Positions 1 to 30,553 of a stretch of 64,000 nucleotides of DNA are shown here, piece after piece (position 1 is the first letter of the stretch; each line of letters opens with the position of its first letter). The position numbers and the translations under genes were made by a program. The notes below the pieces were generated by a model. That model was not told the origin of the DNA. It was given only the letters and a program-made list of their open reading frames with translations, and ran no database searches. Origin of the DNA: Varroa destructor (taxonomy: Eukaryota; Arthropoda; Arachnida; Mesostigmata; Varroidae); the NCBI RefSeq assembly GCF_002443255.2, contig NW_019211456.1, positions 31,059,341-31,123,340 of the forward strand. Reading direction: 5' to 3'.

Positions 1-431
1 TCAAAAACGTGATATGCAGGACATCACAGGGGGACGTCGCGGTTTTAATTGTTGCAGCAGACGATGGATATATGGTACAGACGAGCGAGCATTCACTCGT
101 ATGCAAAGTTTTTTTGTGGACCAAGCATGTCCATGCTATTCAAAGTCTGCTGTTCGCAGTATGGCTTGCTAAATTTTTATGTCTTCCTGGATCTTCGCTG
201 TAGTTTAAAATGCATAAACGGGGCGCCACAGGTATTAGATCAGAAAAAAATATTCTGAGTTCGAGTTCCAACACTACCACTCAATACAAGTAGGATGCAT
301 TTCATGAGTCCCAGAAAGAGAAGCCACAGAGCGAAGTACCACGCGAAGCTGATTTATTGGAAAGCTTATCATAGCGTTGGCATTTTACTACGTAAAACTA
401 TATATCATCTGAAAAACAACTCACTCGGCAG

Positions 432-555
432 ACAATTGTGCATAACGTGGGATGAACACGTAATCTTCTTGTCCGTAAATGCGGCACCCGAGTACGGCAA
501 GCTGTACAAACTGCCTGGTGTTGCTCTAGAAAAGCAGGAGTTACACGAGTCGCAG
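432..555 (+). CDS. Possible internal exon of an unrecognised plus-strand gene
   Basis: Acceptor ACTCGGCAG and donor TCGCAG-GTAAAA bound an open stretch reading QLCITWDEHVIFLSVNAAPE, then YGKLYKLPGVALEKQELHES. The composition looks coding and it enters in phase 2 and leaves in phase 0. No family or partner exon identified. Confidence 0.2.
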
Positions 556-902
556 GTAAAATCACCGAGGAGTACTGTAGTAAAGGTACTTTCAAGCTTC
601 CACTAAGTCCTTCAGTATCTCCTGTGAAAACGCACATAGTCCGTTGCAACTGTCACTATTCAACTACGTTCTTTGGATTACCACAGCAACTTTTAGACAG
701 GATTATTACTACACATAAAATGAATGCAAAGCCGAACTGGAGTTTCGACATCTTATATACATACATATATATTCAGTAAAATTGTTTAGCAAATAACTAA
801 TTATTCGCCCGCACGGAGCTTTTCCCATATAAGGAATAGAAACCTCAGCTCCTGCAAAACTCACATGAGCTTCTTTCAAATAACAAATACGTGCGATCTT
901 AC

Positions 903-956
903 CATTCGCGTTTTGAACCGATTCATCCTCATCTGATGTAGACGACATCTCACTCT
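903..956 (-). CDS. Possible small exon with acidic start (MSSTSDEDES)
   Basis: A 54-nt stretch between a good acceptor (TGCCTTTCAG) and a good donor (AATG-GTAAGA), phase 1 on both sides. It contains ATG followed by SSTSDEDESVQNAN. It could be a start exon or a micro-exon of a gene continuing left of the window. No other evidence. Confidence 0.2.
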
Positions 957-1823
957 CTGAAAGGCACATCAATGAAAGCCAGAACTTCGTAGACGATTTT
1001 AGTATTGCCACCATTTGCTCTAGGATACTGTTTCGTGGTTTTATTATTTTTCGAACAATGAAATGTAGAGGTTCCAGAAAGCTGGCTTCGGTCGTTTCGA
1101 GGCTTTAGATAATATACAAACTTCTAATTAGTAACAAGTGTTTTTAAATGTTTAGCTGGTACGGAGGCGCTAAGGTACTTCAAGCAGAGTGACCCAAGTT
1201 ATATTTTGCTATGTATACATAAATATATATATCAGCGAGTGTTACTTGGCTGTATAAACTAGTATTTTTAAGATTCATAGTCGTCAACGTGCTCAGCTTC
1301 CACATCGTGCTAAAATATTGTCCACTCGCCTCCCACCGTGTCATGATGTTAAACAAATACTACAGACATAATCACAGACATATGTTCTCTTCAATATAAA
1401 ATTTGATGAAGTGAATCAAGTGGAAGTAAACTGCTAGATTGGATAAAGATGTTATTGCTTTAATAACGCTGATACTCTAATTCTGACAATAATGCCAGGG
1501 TCAGTGATGTGTTTGAATTTTCTCATGCAACGTATGAATTGTCTCACCTATTACAGGCCGTTTTTTTATGCAATTTTCTCACGCAATCTCATCAACGCGC
1601 TCGAGTCCGTTTTACTGACTCAGAAAAGTCAGAGACACAATCACGGTACGCGGAAGAACTAAGAAGCAATTATAACAATTTGATCTAAAACTATCCACAA
1701 AAAGCACGTGAAATCGAAAAGAACAACGCGACTACATACTATACACCACCACCACACAGAAGTTTTTTCTGCCTCTGACAGAAGGCAGACAAACTAAGCA
1801 ATCGTTAGCTAGAGACATAGACC

Positions 1824-2216
1824 TTGAGATCAAACGAGACGCAAGTGTTTCTCACGGATATGACCCCTAGAATGCTTTACGCGGTTGAAATATCTATTAC
1901 TAATAAAGTCATTAGGCACTGGCAGAAGAGAGGAAAAACCATCAGGACGGCCGATGATAGAAGGACGCACGATGAACTGAAGAAATTTTGCTTAAGATTC
2001 CCTATAAGTCGGTTGCAGAACCAAATGTGCCAATGGTCTTTAAAACGTGCTGTGCTGAGACACGCATATGAGACGAATTTATTTAATAACGTTTCAGCTA
2101 AAATGGATGAAGTCGCTTGCGGGCGGATGTGGGTAGATTATGTGGGGAGAAAAAAGTTCGTCCAAGAGGAAAGTTCTTACAACTTACGGCAGTGCCCGCT
2201 GGTGTCTTCCGATTAA
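1824..2216 (+). mobile_element. Possible pogo/Tigger (CENP-B HTH) transposase fragment
   Basis: A 130-codon open frame, long for this AT-rich region. The segment LRHAYETNLFNNVSAKMDEV, followed by ACGRMWVDYVGRKKF and SSYNLRQ, resembles the second helix-turn-helix of CENP-B/pogo-type transposases (AYExAxxNxxxFxxxxxxAGxxWxxxFxxR...LR). The catalytic DDE part is not seen downstream, where only a shorter shifted frame follows. It may be a relic, a host gene derived from one, or a chance frame. Confidence 0.3.
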
Positions 2217-5200
2217 GCACACAGCCACTCCGGCAACCAAAATGATATTACGGATCTGGGAGCGCACAACTTTTTTGGATGCAGCTCATGTTAAAAGTAA
2301 AATGCATAAACATTACAATTATTTGGCACCACACGTTCACACTTAATTTTCTTGCTTCATTTCTCTTTTTAGTTGGGGTCTTCAGTTACAAAATAAAGCT
2401 TTACTTAAACCTGCAGTTGGTCTAAGTGGGATCGTTAGGTTTCATTATTTAACTACGTTCCGTACCGACTTCAACGTTTAACTCATCTGTAACCTACTAA
2501 TGAAGCGAACAGCACGTCAAACCCCATTAAATTTACCATTGGAGTGAAGTTGGATTTCGACAAGGCACATGAGTAATAATGTAACTATTGTATAGCTTGT
2601 GCCATGCAAGAAATACAGTCACACCGGTAAAATGATTGTATCAAATATTCTAATGCGCAGCATATCACAAACAAAAGCAAATCCTTATTTTGGATGTTGC
2701 AGCATCAACTGCTCTACACTTCCCATTCTGTATACAGAAGCCTTCTGTGTACACAGAAGCCCCGTTGTGTTTGTAAACAACATTGTCTGCTATAGAGGTG
2801 GACGGCGTAAAATCAAATACTGTGATCTTATATACAAACGTATTTTCTGTTGGCATCCATTATATCATATTTTCTAGCGTATGCCCTAATGCGTAAGTAC
2901 GACCATTGGATATGTACCAGCTATAATGTTAAAGTTTACCCACGATTACTTGTTATCCTTAAAGACGTACCAGGTCAATTGATGTGTAAGGTTGTGTTTC
3001 GACATGGAATGCTATTATATGTGGTATCTGATAACAAGCGAATCCCGCGAACTTCAAAATTAAATAAGCTTTGGGCTAGTTAAGCTAGAATGATGATTAT
3101 TCCATATGTGTGTCAAAAGAACTTTTCTTTATTTTTTGCACACTTGTCTCAGCGCTCTGCTAACTTGTAGACAACCCTATCACTTCTCTAAGCACTCTTT
3201 AGCTATACTTTTGGTAGAAAATCGATAGTGGAATGTGCTTGCCATTCTTTTTTAGGGTGTGGAAAGCCCCCTAATTACACGAATTTGTATCGGAAGAATA
3301 TGCAAGGTGAGGCCAACGTTAAATATTCGTATCCTTAAACAGAGAAGTAATTGAGACATGGCGATGAAGTGTGTATTTGTCATTAAATAATTAGACTGCG
3401 TGCTTCCGATTACTGTGTCAATGGTCCATGAATCTATTGAAGACTTTGAGGTAGCGGGCTGCATTGATTGTCTAATTTTTGACGGGTATTTCATAGTAGC
3501 AGACACTGCTCATGTTCATTGCAAGCCTCGTCTATGGCGATCGTGTGCTTCAGGTGTTTTTTTATTGATTCAAGTTTTGCGAATTTCATGGGGGATACCC
3601 CACACGCATTTTCCATAGGCCTGAAATTAATTTACAGGATGCCCATTTTTTATTCAGTTTCTGCATTTTTAGCATGTGTGTTATAATTCTGAAATACATA
3701 ACATGTGAAATGCCAGTTTTGACTTACGAAGCCCCCAGACTAAGAGCTTAGCTTCCGTGGAAAGCCTTGCTGCCTGTTGTCTCAACTAGCTTTTACTCAC
3801 AAGTTTTTGGAGGACTGGAGTATATTATCAGTCAAAATTTGTCTGGTAGTGGCCTGCAATTCAACGATTATTTAGTTTTAGAGACCGCCAAGCTTGCTTG
3901 TCACGGTCTAATTTATATACATGTGATATGACAATTTTAAATTTCATACTTCTAAAATCACTGTAGACAAGCATGTGTATATAAGCTTTGATTTTTTTTA
4001 ACGTTTGCGATTATTTTCAAACTCTTAATCAGCACCTCGTATAGCAAACGAATACGGTTGCGTATGTGACTCTAGTTATTAAGATTACATATTGGAACTT
4101 CAAATTACTTCAGTTATTATTGTTCTTCTTAACTGTCTTTTTGCATAGAGGGATTAACATTGTTTTTTTTTTAGGAAAAAAAATCTATGTGCACGTTATG
4201 TTTGCACTTAATATTAATGCAGTTATTCGCAGTACCTTAAATATACTACCGCTGCGGAGTTTAATCTGTGTCTACGTCTTAGTGATACTGCAGTGGTAAC
4301 TTACGGAATAATAAAATATTGAATACATAGATGTATTGGGCTTGTGCGTAAGAATCAGAATAACAAATAAAGCTTTAGTCCTGGTAATGAAAAGAGCCTT
4401 AATGATAAACGCAGAGAACAAGTAGAAATATAAGAAAGAAGTACAGAAATAGTGTCACTACCTATTGAAGCTATGTACGACGCGCGTATGATACCATTTG
4501 GCACGTTTTCATTAAAAAAGCTGTTGTGATTACTATCGAAAAAGGGGTATCAAACTAGCGAACTATTGTTACAAACCGGTTCTTTAATTAATAAGAGCGT
4601 TGGCAGTGTCATTAGTCGTGCGAAGGCCCTAGGTAACTACTATATGGTAAGTGACTAACCTAACCCAGCTACAAATGGGGCGATAACATTGAGTCTTTGC
4701 TATTTGATTATAGACTACAGAACGCCGTGAGTCCCAACACTATACTGTTCATTGAATATGCCATAAGCCTCTTCTCTGCTCTGGCAGAGGCATTAGCCAA
4801 GGTTCCCCTCTAGTTAAATATTAAAGGAAAACTTATTATAATTTCCTTGATTCCTTCCTCTTTAAACAGTTAGTGTGATGCTTATTGTCTAAAGTCTGAA
4901 AATAAGCGCTTCATCACGCTTGGAGATCGAATCTCGTAAGACCGCGATCATTCATATATTTTCTATTTGCTCGGATGTCCTGAAAATATGAATTTCGTAT
5001 AGCATTTTAATCCGAAAAAACTTTTTTAGGACTTTTATTAAACCATACCACTTCACGTGGGACCTATTGAACTTATATGTTTACGCGCAGAACCAGGAAA
5101 CAGGTGCCATTTACATCCATCCTTTAACTTCTTTCATTCAGAAAGCATTTCGCTCACCTTTGTATTCTGACCTTGGGTGTTAATCACGGTTGCGTAATGT

Positions 5201-6018
5201 TCAAAGTTAAAACACCACTTTGTTCTAGTTAACAACGAGTATTTATATTGATTTTAATACATTAGTAACTACCATGTTAGGTAGCTTTGATACGGCACTA
5301 TTGGTCTTGGTTTGGCCCCAGAAGCAGTTAAATCATTCTATCAAGGCTATTTTCCATAGTTATATTATCTTTTCATTACGCTAGTTCGACAGAGTTTGTA
5401 GCACGCCATTCAAGCACAACGACCGTATTTCGGCATCTCTGATATTATTACATACCGACCTACCTTTAATGGATCAACAGCTGGAGCTACTATCAAGAAA
5501 TCACATGTTGAATTTTTCATGCCTCAATCTGTGTCCTTCTCATTATTATCATCAATTATGTAAGTGCTACACCGATACTCAAACAGTGACCATTTGTCAT
5601 TCACGATTTTTGTGAATGATCACGTTGATATGAGCGCGTCACACAATTAACGAACTGCTTTAGGTCACTTAAGGTCCTTCAGGGTGAACCGCGCGCTTGC
5701 GCGTTGAGTTTAGCTGTAGCGTAAAGGGTTCAATTTGTTACCACGACGAATCAACGAAATCCCGGTACGTGTTTTATAATACACCCCTTATGACTATCTA
5801 TTTGCAGATCTAGAATCAGCGTAGAGAACGGCAAGTGTCAATGTTTGTGATACAATTCTTTGTCAAATCGTTAAATAGGATTTCTGTTACTTTCGGGAGA
5901 TCTTATGTTAACTTTTTTATAATTTTATCCAAAAACTTTGTTTAACTGAGCTGTTTCAAATTTTTTTTTAACAAAGGTGCCATATAGAGTTGTGGACTGT
6001 CTCGAGAATTATACATTG

Positions 6019-6041
6019 TATATATATATATATATATATAT
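6019..6041. repeat. (TA)n microsatellite
   Basis: About eleven TA units downstream of the receptor gene. Confidence 0.9.
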
Positions 6042-6470
6042 GATCGCTCTTTAACGAAAGCTGCCACCGACCATTGCAATGACTATAGGAGCAAAAATGG
6101 TGAGGGGTCTCCTTATCCGTTGGCCTTGAAGTTTAATTTAGAAACTGCGTGGAAATACAAACAAAAATGAAAGAAAGATGCCAGATAAATATTAGCAACC
6201 ACTCAGTAATGTATCACATAATAGCAAAAATAGATTCACGTCACAATTACCGTTATTATTACAAACTTCTTGTATTATATTATATATATAACGAATCCTT
6301 GTATTATATTTCTCACGTACCGGGACGCACAAAGTGGTAGCAGTTATCGAGGCAGTACTTTAGCAGTCCCGAACCGATCATTTTTAAAGCACTAAAAACA
6401 CGATCATCGGGTGATTACTGAGGCGCTCACAGTTCTATCGGCCTAATTACCCTAACAGCTTAATAAAACT

Positions 6471-6504
6471 CTCACATGTTATAGATTGATATAACACATG
6501 TGAG
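6471..6504. repeat. Imperfect inverted repeat (hairpin)
   Basis: CTCACATGTTAT is followed after a short loop by ATAACACATGTGAG, an arm of about 12 bases with a two-base bulge. It could be a hairpin in the receptor transcript's 3' flank or a relic of a small inverted-repeat element. Confidence 0.5.
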
Positions 6505-7005
6505 CTTTGAATTGAAATGGCTCTTCGTGCGTAACTTCTGTAAGCGCTCGTAAGTTATGCAAGAGCATAAATGTCGCATTCTTTTTCAACAAGCAGACTC
6601 TCATCATTCGTTATGCATGATAAAATTTACTTCGAAAGTGTAATTCCCATTAAAGAATGGTAGCTACTGCTGGAGCTAGCCAGGTACGAAATCTGTATAC
6701 GAACTGATTGTAGTGTCAACAGTGTGACTAACGTCCATGAGCATGCGTACGGCCAAACGTGTCCTGAAAGTCGCCTATCAAACCTCAGTTAAAAATTTTA
6801 TGCCTAGAGAGGTCTGTCAAACAATTGATTTATAGAAACATGCAAAATATATATTTTTTAAATTCCCTATTTGTGAGACGAGTCTGTATGAGAGTCCATT
6901 TTGCACATTTATATGTGGCTGACAGATGTATAATAACTAAATTACTCTAAGAACACTACAAGAAGGAGAACTAAAGCTGATGATTATGAAAACAACAAAT
7001 TTGAA

Positions 7006-24846
<17,841 letters not shown>

Positions 24847-25212
24847 CTCAGCGAAGGTAACAGTTCCGCTTCCTCGCTGGGGTCATCTTCCCTAACAGAC
24901 TGGCACATTGAAAAAGGGACTAGAACGTAAGCCAATTTATAACAAAGAAGCGAAAAAATACGGCTGGAACAGATCGCGACATGTAGTGACTAAGTACCCT
25001 ATCCATGGCTGCCATACCAAGTAGAAGTTTATCTCGAATTAGACCATGGTTCTACCTATAGATCATCGTTTGTCTGTGATACTACGACAATAATTTAATG
25101 TCCCTAACAAGACTAGCGACAAAGTCAAGCTTTTATTCGTAACAAATTATGAAAAACACTTAGATAATTAAGTTCGAGTAAGAACAACTGATCAAATTAT
25201 ACGTTTGCGGCG

Positions 25213-25254
25213 AAAAAAAAAAAAAAATATATATATATATAGATATATATCTAT
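25213..25254. repeat. Poly-A followed by (AT)n
   Basis: About fifteen A, then alternating AT with one GA interruption, immediately upstream (in transcript sense) of the receptor start exon region. An A-run next to TA repeats is common in AT-rich genomes. Confidence 0.85.
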
Positions 25255-28200
25255 AGTGGGTTCGATATTGTATTAGCTTATGGAGTTTATGCAGAGTACG
25301 TATTTCGGGTTGACTGGCAGCTAAGACCATCCGAATCCTCACCAGTACGACTGTTGCATACGCATTGACAATACGATAATACAACAAATTTTAGATATAA
25401 TTTGTTTCGTTAAAGGAAGTTCACTAATATCATAAACAAAACGTTGTTTTTTCAATGGAATCCTTATGTGATATTTACCTATTTATATTCGTTTTTAACA
25501 TATGAACTTAATACCTGTACCCATAAAGCTAGTAGAAATGGTAGCAGCTATGTGGTGGTAGTCATATAATGTAAGGCAATGTATGCGTACGTCCAAACAA
25601 GATGGACGTGCGTCAACGTATGCATACGTTAGATTTTCTTAAATTTTCGTAAATAATAAGCCTTTACAAAAACTTATATTGAATAGCACAACTAATCACT
25701 GAATCAGAGAGAATACACATAGGGGCTGCTATTGCAGAACTAATTAAAAGCTGTGACAAAGAAATGTGTCTTTTTTTTAGTTGCAGTTTAACCCTCTGAA
25801 ATAAATGTTGTACCTAGAATCAGGTCAGTAGGATAGAAAGACGCGAGAGAAGTATAATTGCTTTTTCCAGCCCGGCAATACACATCTTGTCTACTGGCTT
25901 GACTCATACTTTGCCGTTGTTGGAGTTCGTACTCACAGCGTGTTAATTTAAATGAATTAAAACACAAATTAAAAACGAAAAATATTTGATGATCTATTCG
26001 GAAAACTCCCTTGTAAATGAGGGAATGTCGCACTATCGTATCGGATTTTTATTAATAATTAGATTATTCGCTGCACCCCTCACCCCATGTGTAGAATTTA
26101 TCCACTCTCTCCAGTTGTGCTCCTTAAAATTTGCCATAATATTTCTCCTATACATATAGGTGAAAGCTACAATCGAAGTCCTACTTAGTGCACATCTCCT
26201 GTCCTAGCCTGTTTCTACAACAAGCTTTCCGAGTGCTCCATCTAGGACTAACAACTATGAGGTGTCTAACTACATTAGAAGCAGCTATGACAAAAGGTCA
26301 CGTATGCAGGGGACCGTATCCTGATAGGACTAAAGTGTTCGACCTCATATGTCATAGTAGTGTTTTTTAGTGTACTGACTTTGATCGGAATGTCTGGACG
26401 TGGCTAAAGATTTGTCCTACGAAGAGAAAAAATTCGAATTCGGATCGGAAGTAATTGTCTATTAAAGTAATAGAAACTAATTGTAACATCTCATATGCAC
26501 CTGGTATGGTACAAGATGACCAACGACCCTACAGCTCTTCTCGACAGTAGGCGACAAAAAATATCACTTCAAGAACAAGAAAAAATTTCCAGCAGTTAGA
26601 TAGGTGTAAAGGTTCTTGGATTTGATTCAACGCTCTTCGCAGCTCCTGCGCACTCCGTACTCGCAACCACCGTCAACTAGTCATTATTTAAGGCCATGTC
26701 TTTCCGTAGTTCTCCGTACGATTAGCGAGCATTTATTTTCAACTAAACATTGTCACACGTTCGTAAAGCGGATTGTCTTTTAGAGGAACCCGTTGATCAC
26801 CCAATAGATCTTCCTATATGCAGTTAGTCAATACTCCTACGACGAGCTTCGTTTTCGAAATTATTCGGAAGCTGTATTCACCGATTTGTATTCGTTGTTG
26901 TCTTTACCAAGCACTATAATAGCCTGTGAGTGCTTTGGCATAGCTATATGCTTATACATGGAGTAAAATCTGCGAGGTGCGTTAACCTGGGATGTGTTAG
27001 CAGGAAAAGTCACCAGCGCCCTATAAATTATATTATGTTCTGCTTTAGAGCCAACAGCCGTCTTTTTTTATATCAATGCCAAATCGAAATAAACTTATCT
27101 GCAAATAAGTTGAAGCCAAGGACCACTTGGTTTTAATGATGTCCGCTATGAAAGTGCATGCTGCATAGCTGGCGTGTGATTCAACACTGATAAATCTTAC
27201 ATAATAAAGCAAAATATAACGATGATAAGAGAGGAAGAAGGGCGCTGTCAGTTAACAATCTCAACGAACCAAGGCTCACATACATACTTCGTGGCCTATC
27301 AATGTTGCCTTTCATCGGGCTGGTAGATAATTTTTTTTAATGCTTTCAAAGCACTTGCTTGTTTCCGTCGATTTTGCGTTTGCATTACGTAGCTCCATCA
27401 TTCACCTGAAACGCTCCTCATGATCCTTAAACAAAAAAAAAACATACGTTTGGAAGCCAGCAGCCGAAGTATTAGCAGAAGGACACACACAACAATGGTG
27501 GCGATCTAGTAGAGACGTTTGTAAGAGCCCATTTGGCGTTGTACGCACTATGAGCAATGATCAATGTATCAGATTTAACATCAAACCCAGAAAATGCAAT
27601 GCACGCGGACGAATAGAGACACGCAGCCCTTAAAGGTCCTAACAAGTCTTGTAAAACGATGGCCAACCGAAAATAGTTCTCAAAGAGCGCCAGAACTGCG
27701 CAAGCCATCGTGCCATCGAGACATATTGTCCTTTCGCCCACAGGAGATATACTCATGCTTGATCTGTACACTTTCGCTATATCCTGTTTATTAACTGTTG
27801 CAGTACTGATTGGCAAACTATTTACGTTTATATATCTAACTGCTGTCGTAACCTGCAACTGTATTTGTCGGGCGAGCGTGTGATAAACGTTTAACAGAAG
27901 TCGATAAGATCATGCAGTTTGAGCAAACGCTACTAGAGGTCACTGGTTGCCACATAAACAAGTTCGTAGTAATTACCTGACACAAATGTACCATATTTCT
28001 TCTGTGATTACTAATCAGTTCAGATAAACGCGTTCATTGAATAGAAGGTCGTTCAATTGCCAAGTACCGATAATAGGCACAAAATACACTTAATCGATTC
28101 TGAGTGACGCAAGCATAGCTGTCACATTTAAGGTTGTTGCGAGTAATGTTTGTCTCCTATTTTCGATTATGCAAGATTATAGCTCTTATTTAATCAATTA

Positions 28201-30536
28201 AGTGTCAAGCTTGCAGACCTCAAATAGACATGTCCTAAAATCCGATGGAAATCCGCGAGGATATGCTTCGTTCATCTAAGTTATTTCTTTCGGATCTCTG
28301 GCAGTCATACCAAGTACTTGCTCACCGACAAACGATCAACGAACGACAGACCGGGTAATCCCGAAACAGTTTCAGATCAAACATCTTTCTGCATAATCAG
28401 GCGGGCAAGCGGTTTGCTGCGTGCATGGCATTGTTCTGAACGTGCATATATTTCACAATTATGCTACGTGGTTTTTTTGTAACATTTACTGTCCGTATAT
28501 GAGTTTCTTTCCGCAATGCCGCGAAACGCTCCTTTGGCCTCAGGCACAACGTAAATGTCTATCTGCTACCTAGGGTTTGCGTCTATGAATGTCGTCGAGG
28601 CTCATTTCAATGCCAGCGCCATGTTTTCACAACAGTGTATTTATTCCACAGCCATTGAAAATGTAACGGTTGTCCAAAAGTACCATCCACAAAACCTTTA
28701 CTATGGTAAACGTGCCAGCTAGATATTGTAGCGACTATCGATGAAAAGGAAGAGATTAACGATCGAATCTTGAGTTTATCATAGAAAGTGTCACAAACAG
28801 TGAGCATTACCTAAACCATTTCGAGTCATTCACCCTGGTCCAATGATAGGCATTGTTTAGACGAATAAGTTACACTTTCAGAAGAAAGGCGTTGCTGTCA
28901 ACGCAATTAGGCCTAACAAGCAGTACGTCTAGGGGTTCGGCGTAGTTATTCGGGTTCGAACGATAGACTCGACGCCCGCGCTTGAATATGTCCACAGCGA
29001 GACACCAGTACTCTACGATGAAACACGAAAAGACAGGACATTTACTTTTTGGCGCCCTTTTTGTGCATGTATGTATTTTGCCTATATATAGTTCAGAGAC
29101 TGTAAAATGTCACATGCAACTAGTGAGATTAACCGCGGAGCGACAACACAAGAACAAGGGTTTCCACTGTGACATGTCAGGTCTAGACCAGCTAGGTTAG
29201 CTAACTCCAAACTAACACAATGACAAGTATTTCCTCAAACTGCTACGTTAGGTCCAAAGACATCTGTTGTATAAACACGAACCGAATTAGTCAAAAACAT
29301 TACGCATTGTAATTTTCCCACCGAAACAAGTAATGAATGAAACGACAACTCATCAGAGGTATAGATGAGAGATTCCTGGTTGACAAAAACCTGTAAAGTA
29401 GCCTAGCTCATCGGGAAAGTGTAACAGTTTTTCCCGCAGGGTCCATCGAATATCAAAAAAGAAAGGCAAAAATAAAGCTATCGCCTAAGTACCCCTATAG
29501 GATATAACTCGAAAATTCATGTTTAGCTGCCTAATGCACCGCACGACACTGTATCATAACTTATTTCCCATAATGCCCTCAAATTGTCCACAATGCATAA
29601 ATAATTGAAACTAATGAGCCACTTTTAAACCTAGCTATACAATTAGACAAGTATTTCGTTACTTGCTGACGACGGATCCCACTTCGTGAAGACGATACGA
29701 ATAAAATGACTATTTCAACGACAGGTAAAAGCGATCACGAAATTATCATGTTCGCATTGATCTAAGCCAATGCTATGAGTCTTACTTACATTGATCTGAC
29801 ACAAAGCCACATTAGAATGAGCTGGCATCGCCCGTTGTTACAGGAACTTTATACACATAAAATATAACTATGCCGTCAATAGAGTAACTGTGATGACCGA
29901 AGCATATGGAGCTGCCATAGCTCCCAGTATGGGCGCGACAACTTTGATCATTGCATACGAAAACAGCGAGCACAGAATTGAGGCAATGCGTTACCCGAAG
30001 CAATTTCATTATTGTCGCTGTCTATAGAAATGTACGCGAGGAGAGCGTACGGCGAACTCGGTGCATTATGTGAGTGAAATATAGGCGAAGAGATTGTATT
30101 CGACAGTGGTTTCGTTCACAAGTACCTACCGCCAAACAGGCGTGTATCATGGAGGAACACTCTTCTATAATTGCATACACTTGACTAAACAATTCAGAAC
30201 TCAGAAAAGTTAAAACTGGCTAACTCGTAAATATGTTTTTTGCAAATAATTAGTTTAGGCAAAGGGCCACAGATTGCGTCTCTGGTCTTCCCACCCCCTT
30301 TTATAGGCTAAGTTTATCAGCAACAGCTTTAGTATCAGGAAAAATTCGAAATACCTTCAGTCCCCTATCCCCTCCTCCGTCCTCGGCCAGATATGCCCCA
30401 CTGCTCACGGCACAGAATCATCCATGTATATATTTTATTAGTAAACTTGTGTCCGTCCAAGCACGCCAAATCTACTCAGTCGAAGCCTATGTTTTTAGTT
30501 AAAACATCATGCACGACAACCACTGGTTGTACTATT

Positions 30537-30553
30537 CAGTCAGTCAGTCAGTC
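30537..30553. repeat. (CAGT)n short tandem repeat
   Basis: Four CAGT units. Confidence 0.8.

Larger units (their letters stand above)
1..7005. other. Mostly non-coding region left of the receptor gene
   Basis: AT-rich DNA with many stops in all frames. Apart from the two tentative exons, the transposase-like frame at 1824-2216, a TA run at 6019-6041 and a hairpin at about 6471-6504, I see nothing supportable. The left part of the receptor 3' UTR presumably lies just below 7006; its polyadenylation site is not obvious. Confidence 0.6.

Noticed and set aside
4918..4940. GAGATCGAATCTC resembling a tRNA T-arm
   Set aside because: No matching acceptor stem, A box or anticodon arm upstream at the right distance.
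27472..27858. 128-codon minus-strand open frame
   Set aside because: No recognisable motif, no supported start or splice sites; possibly chance.
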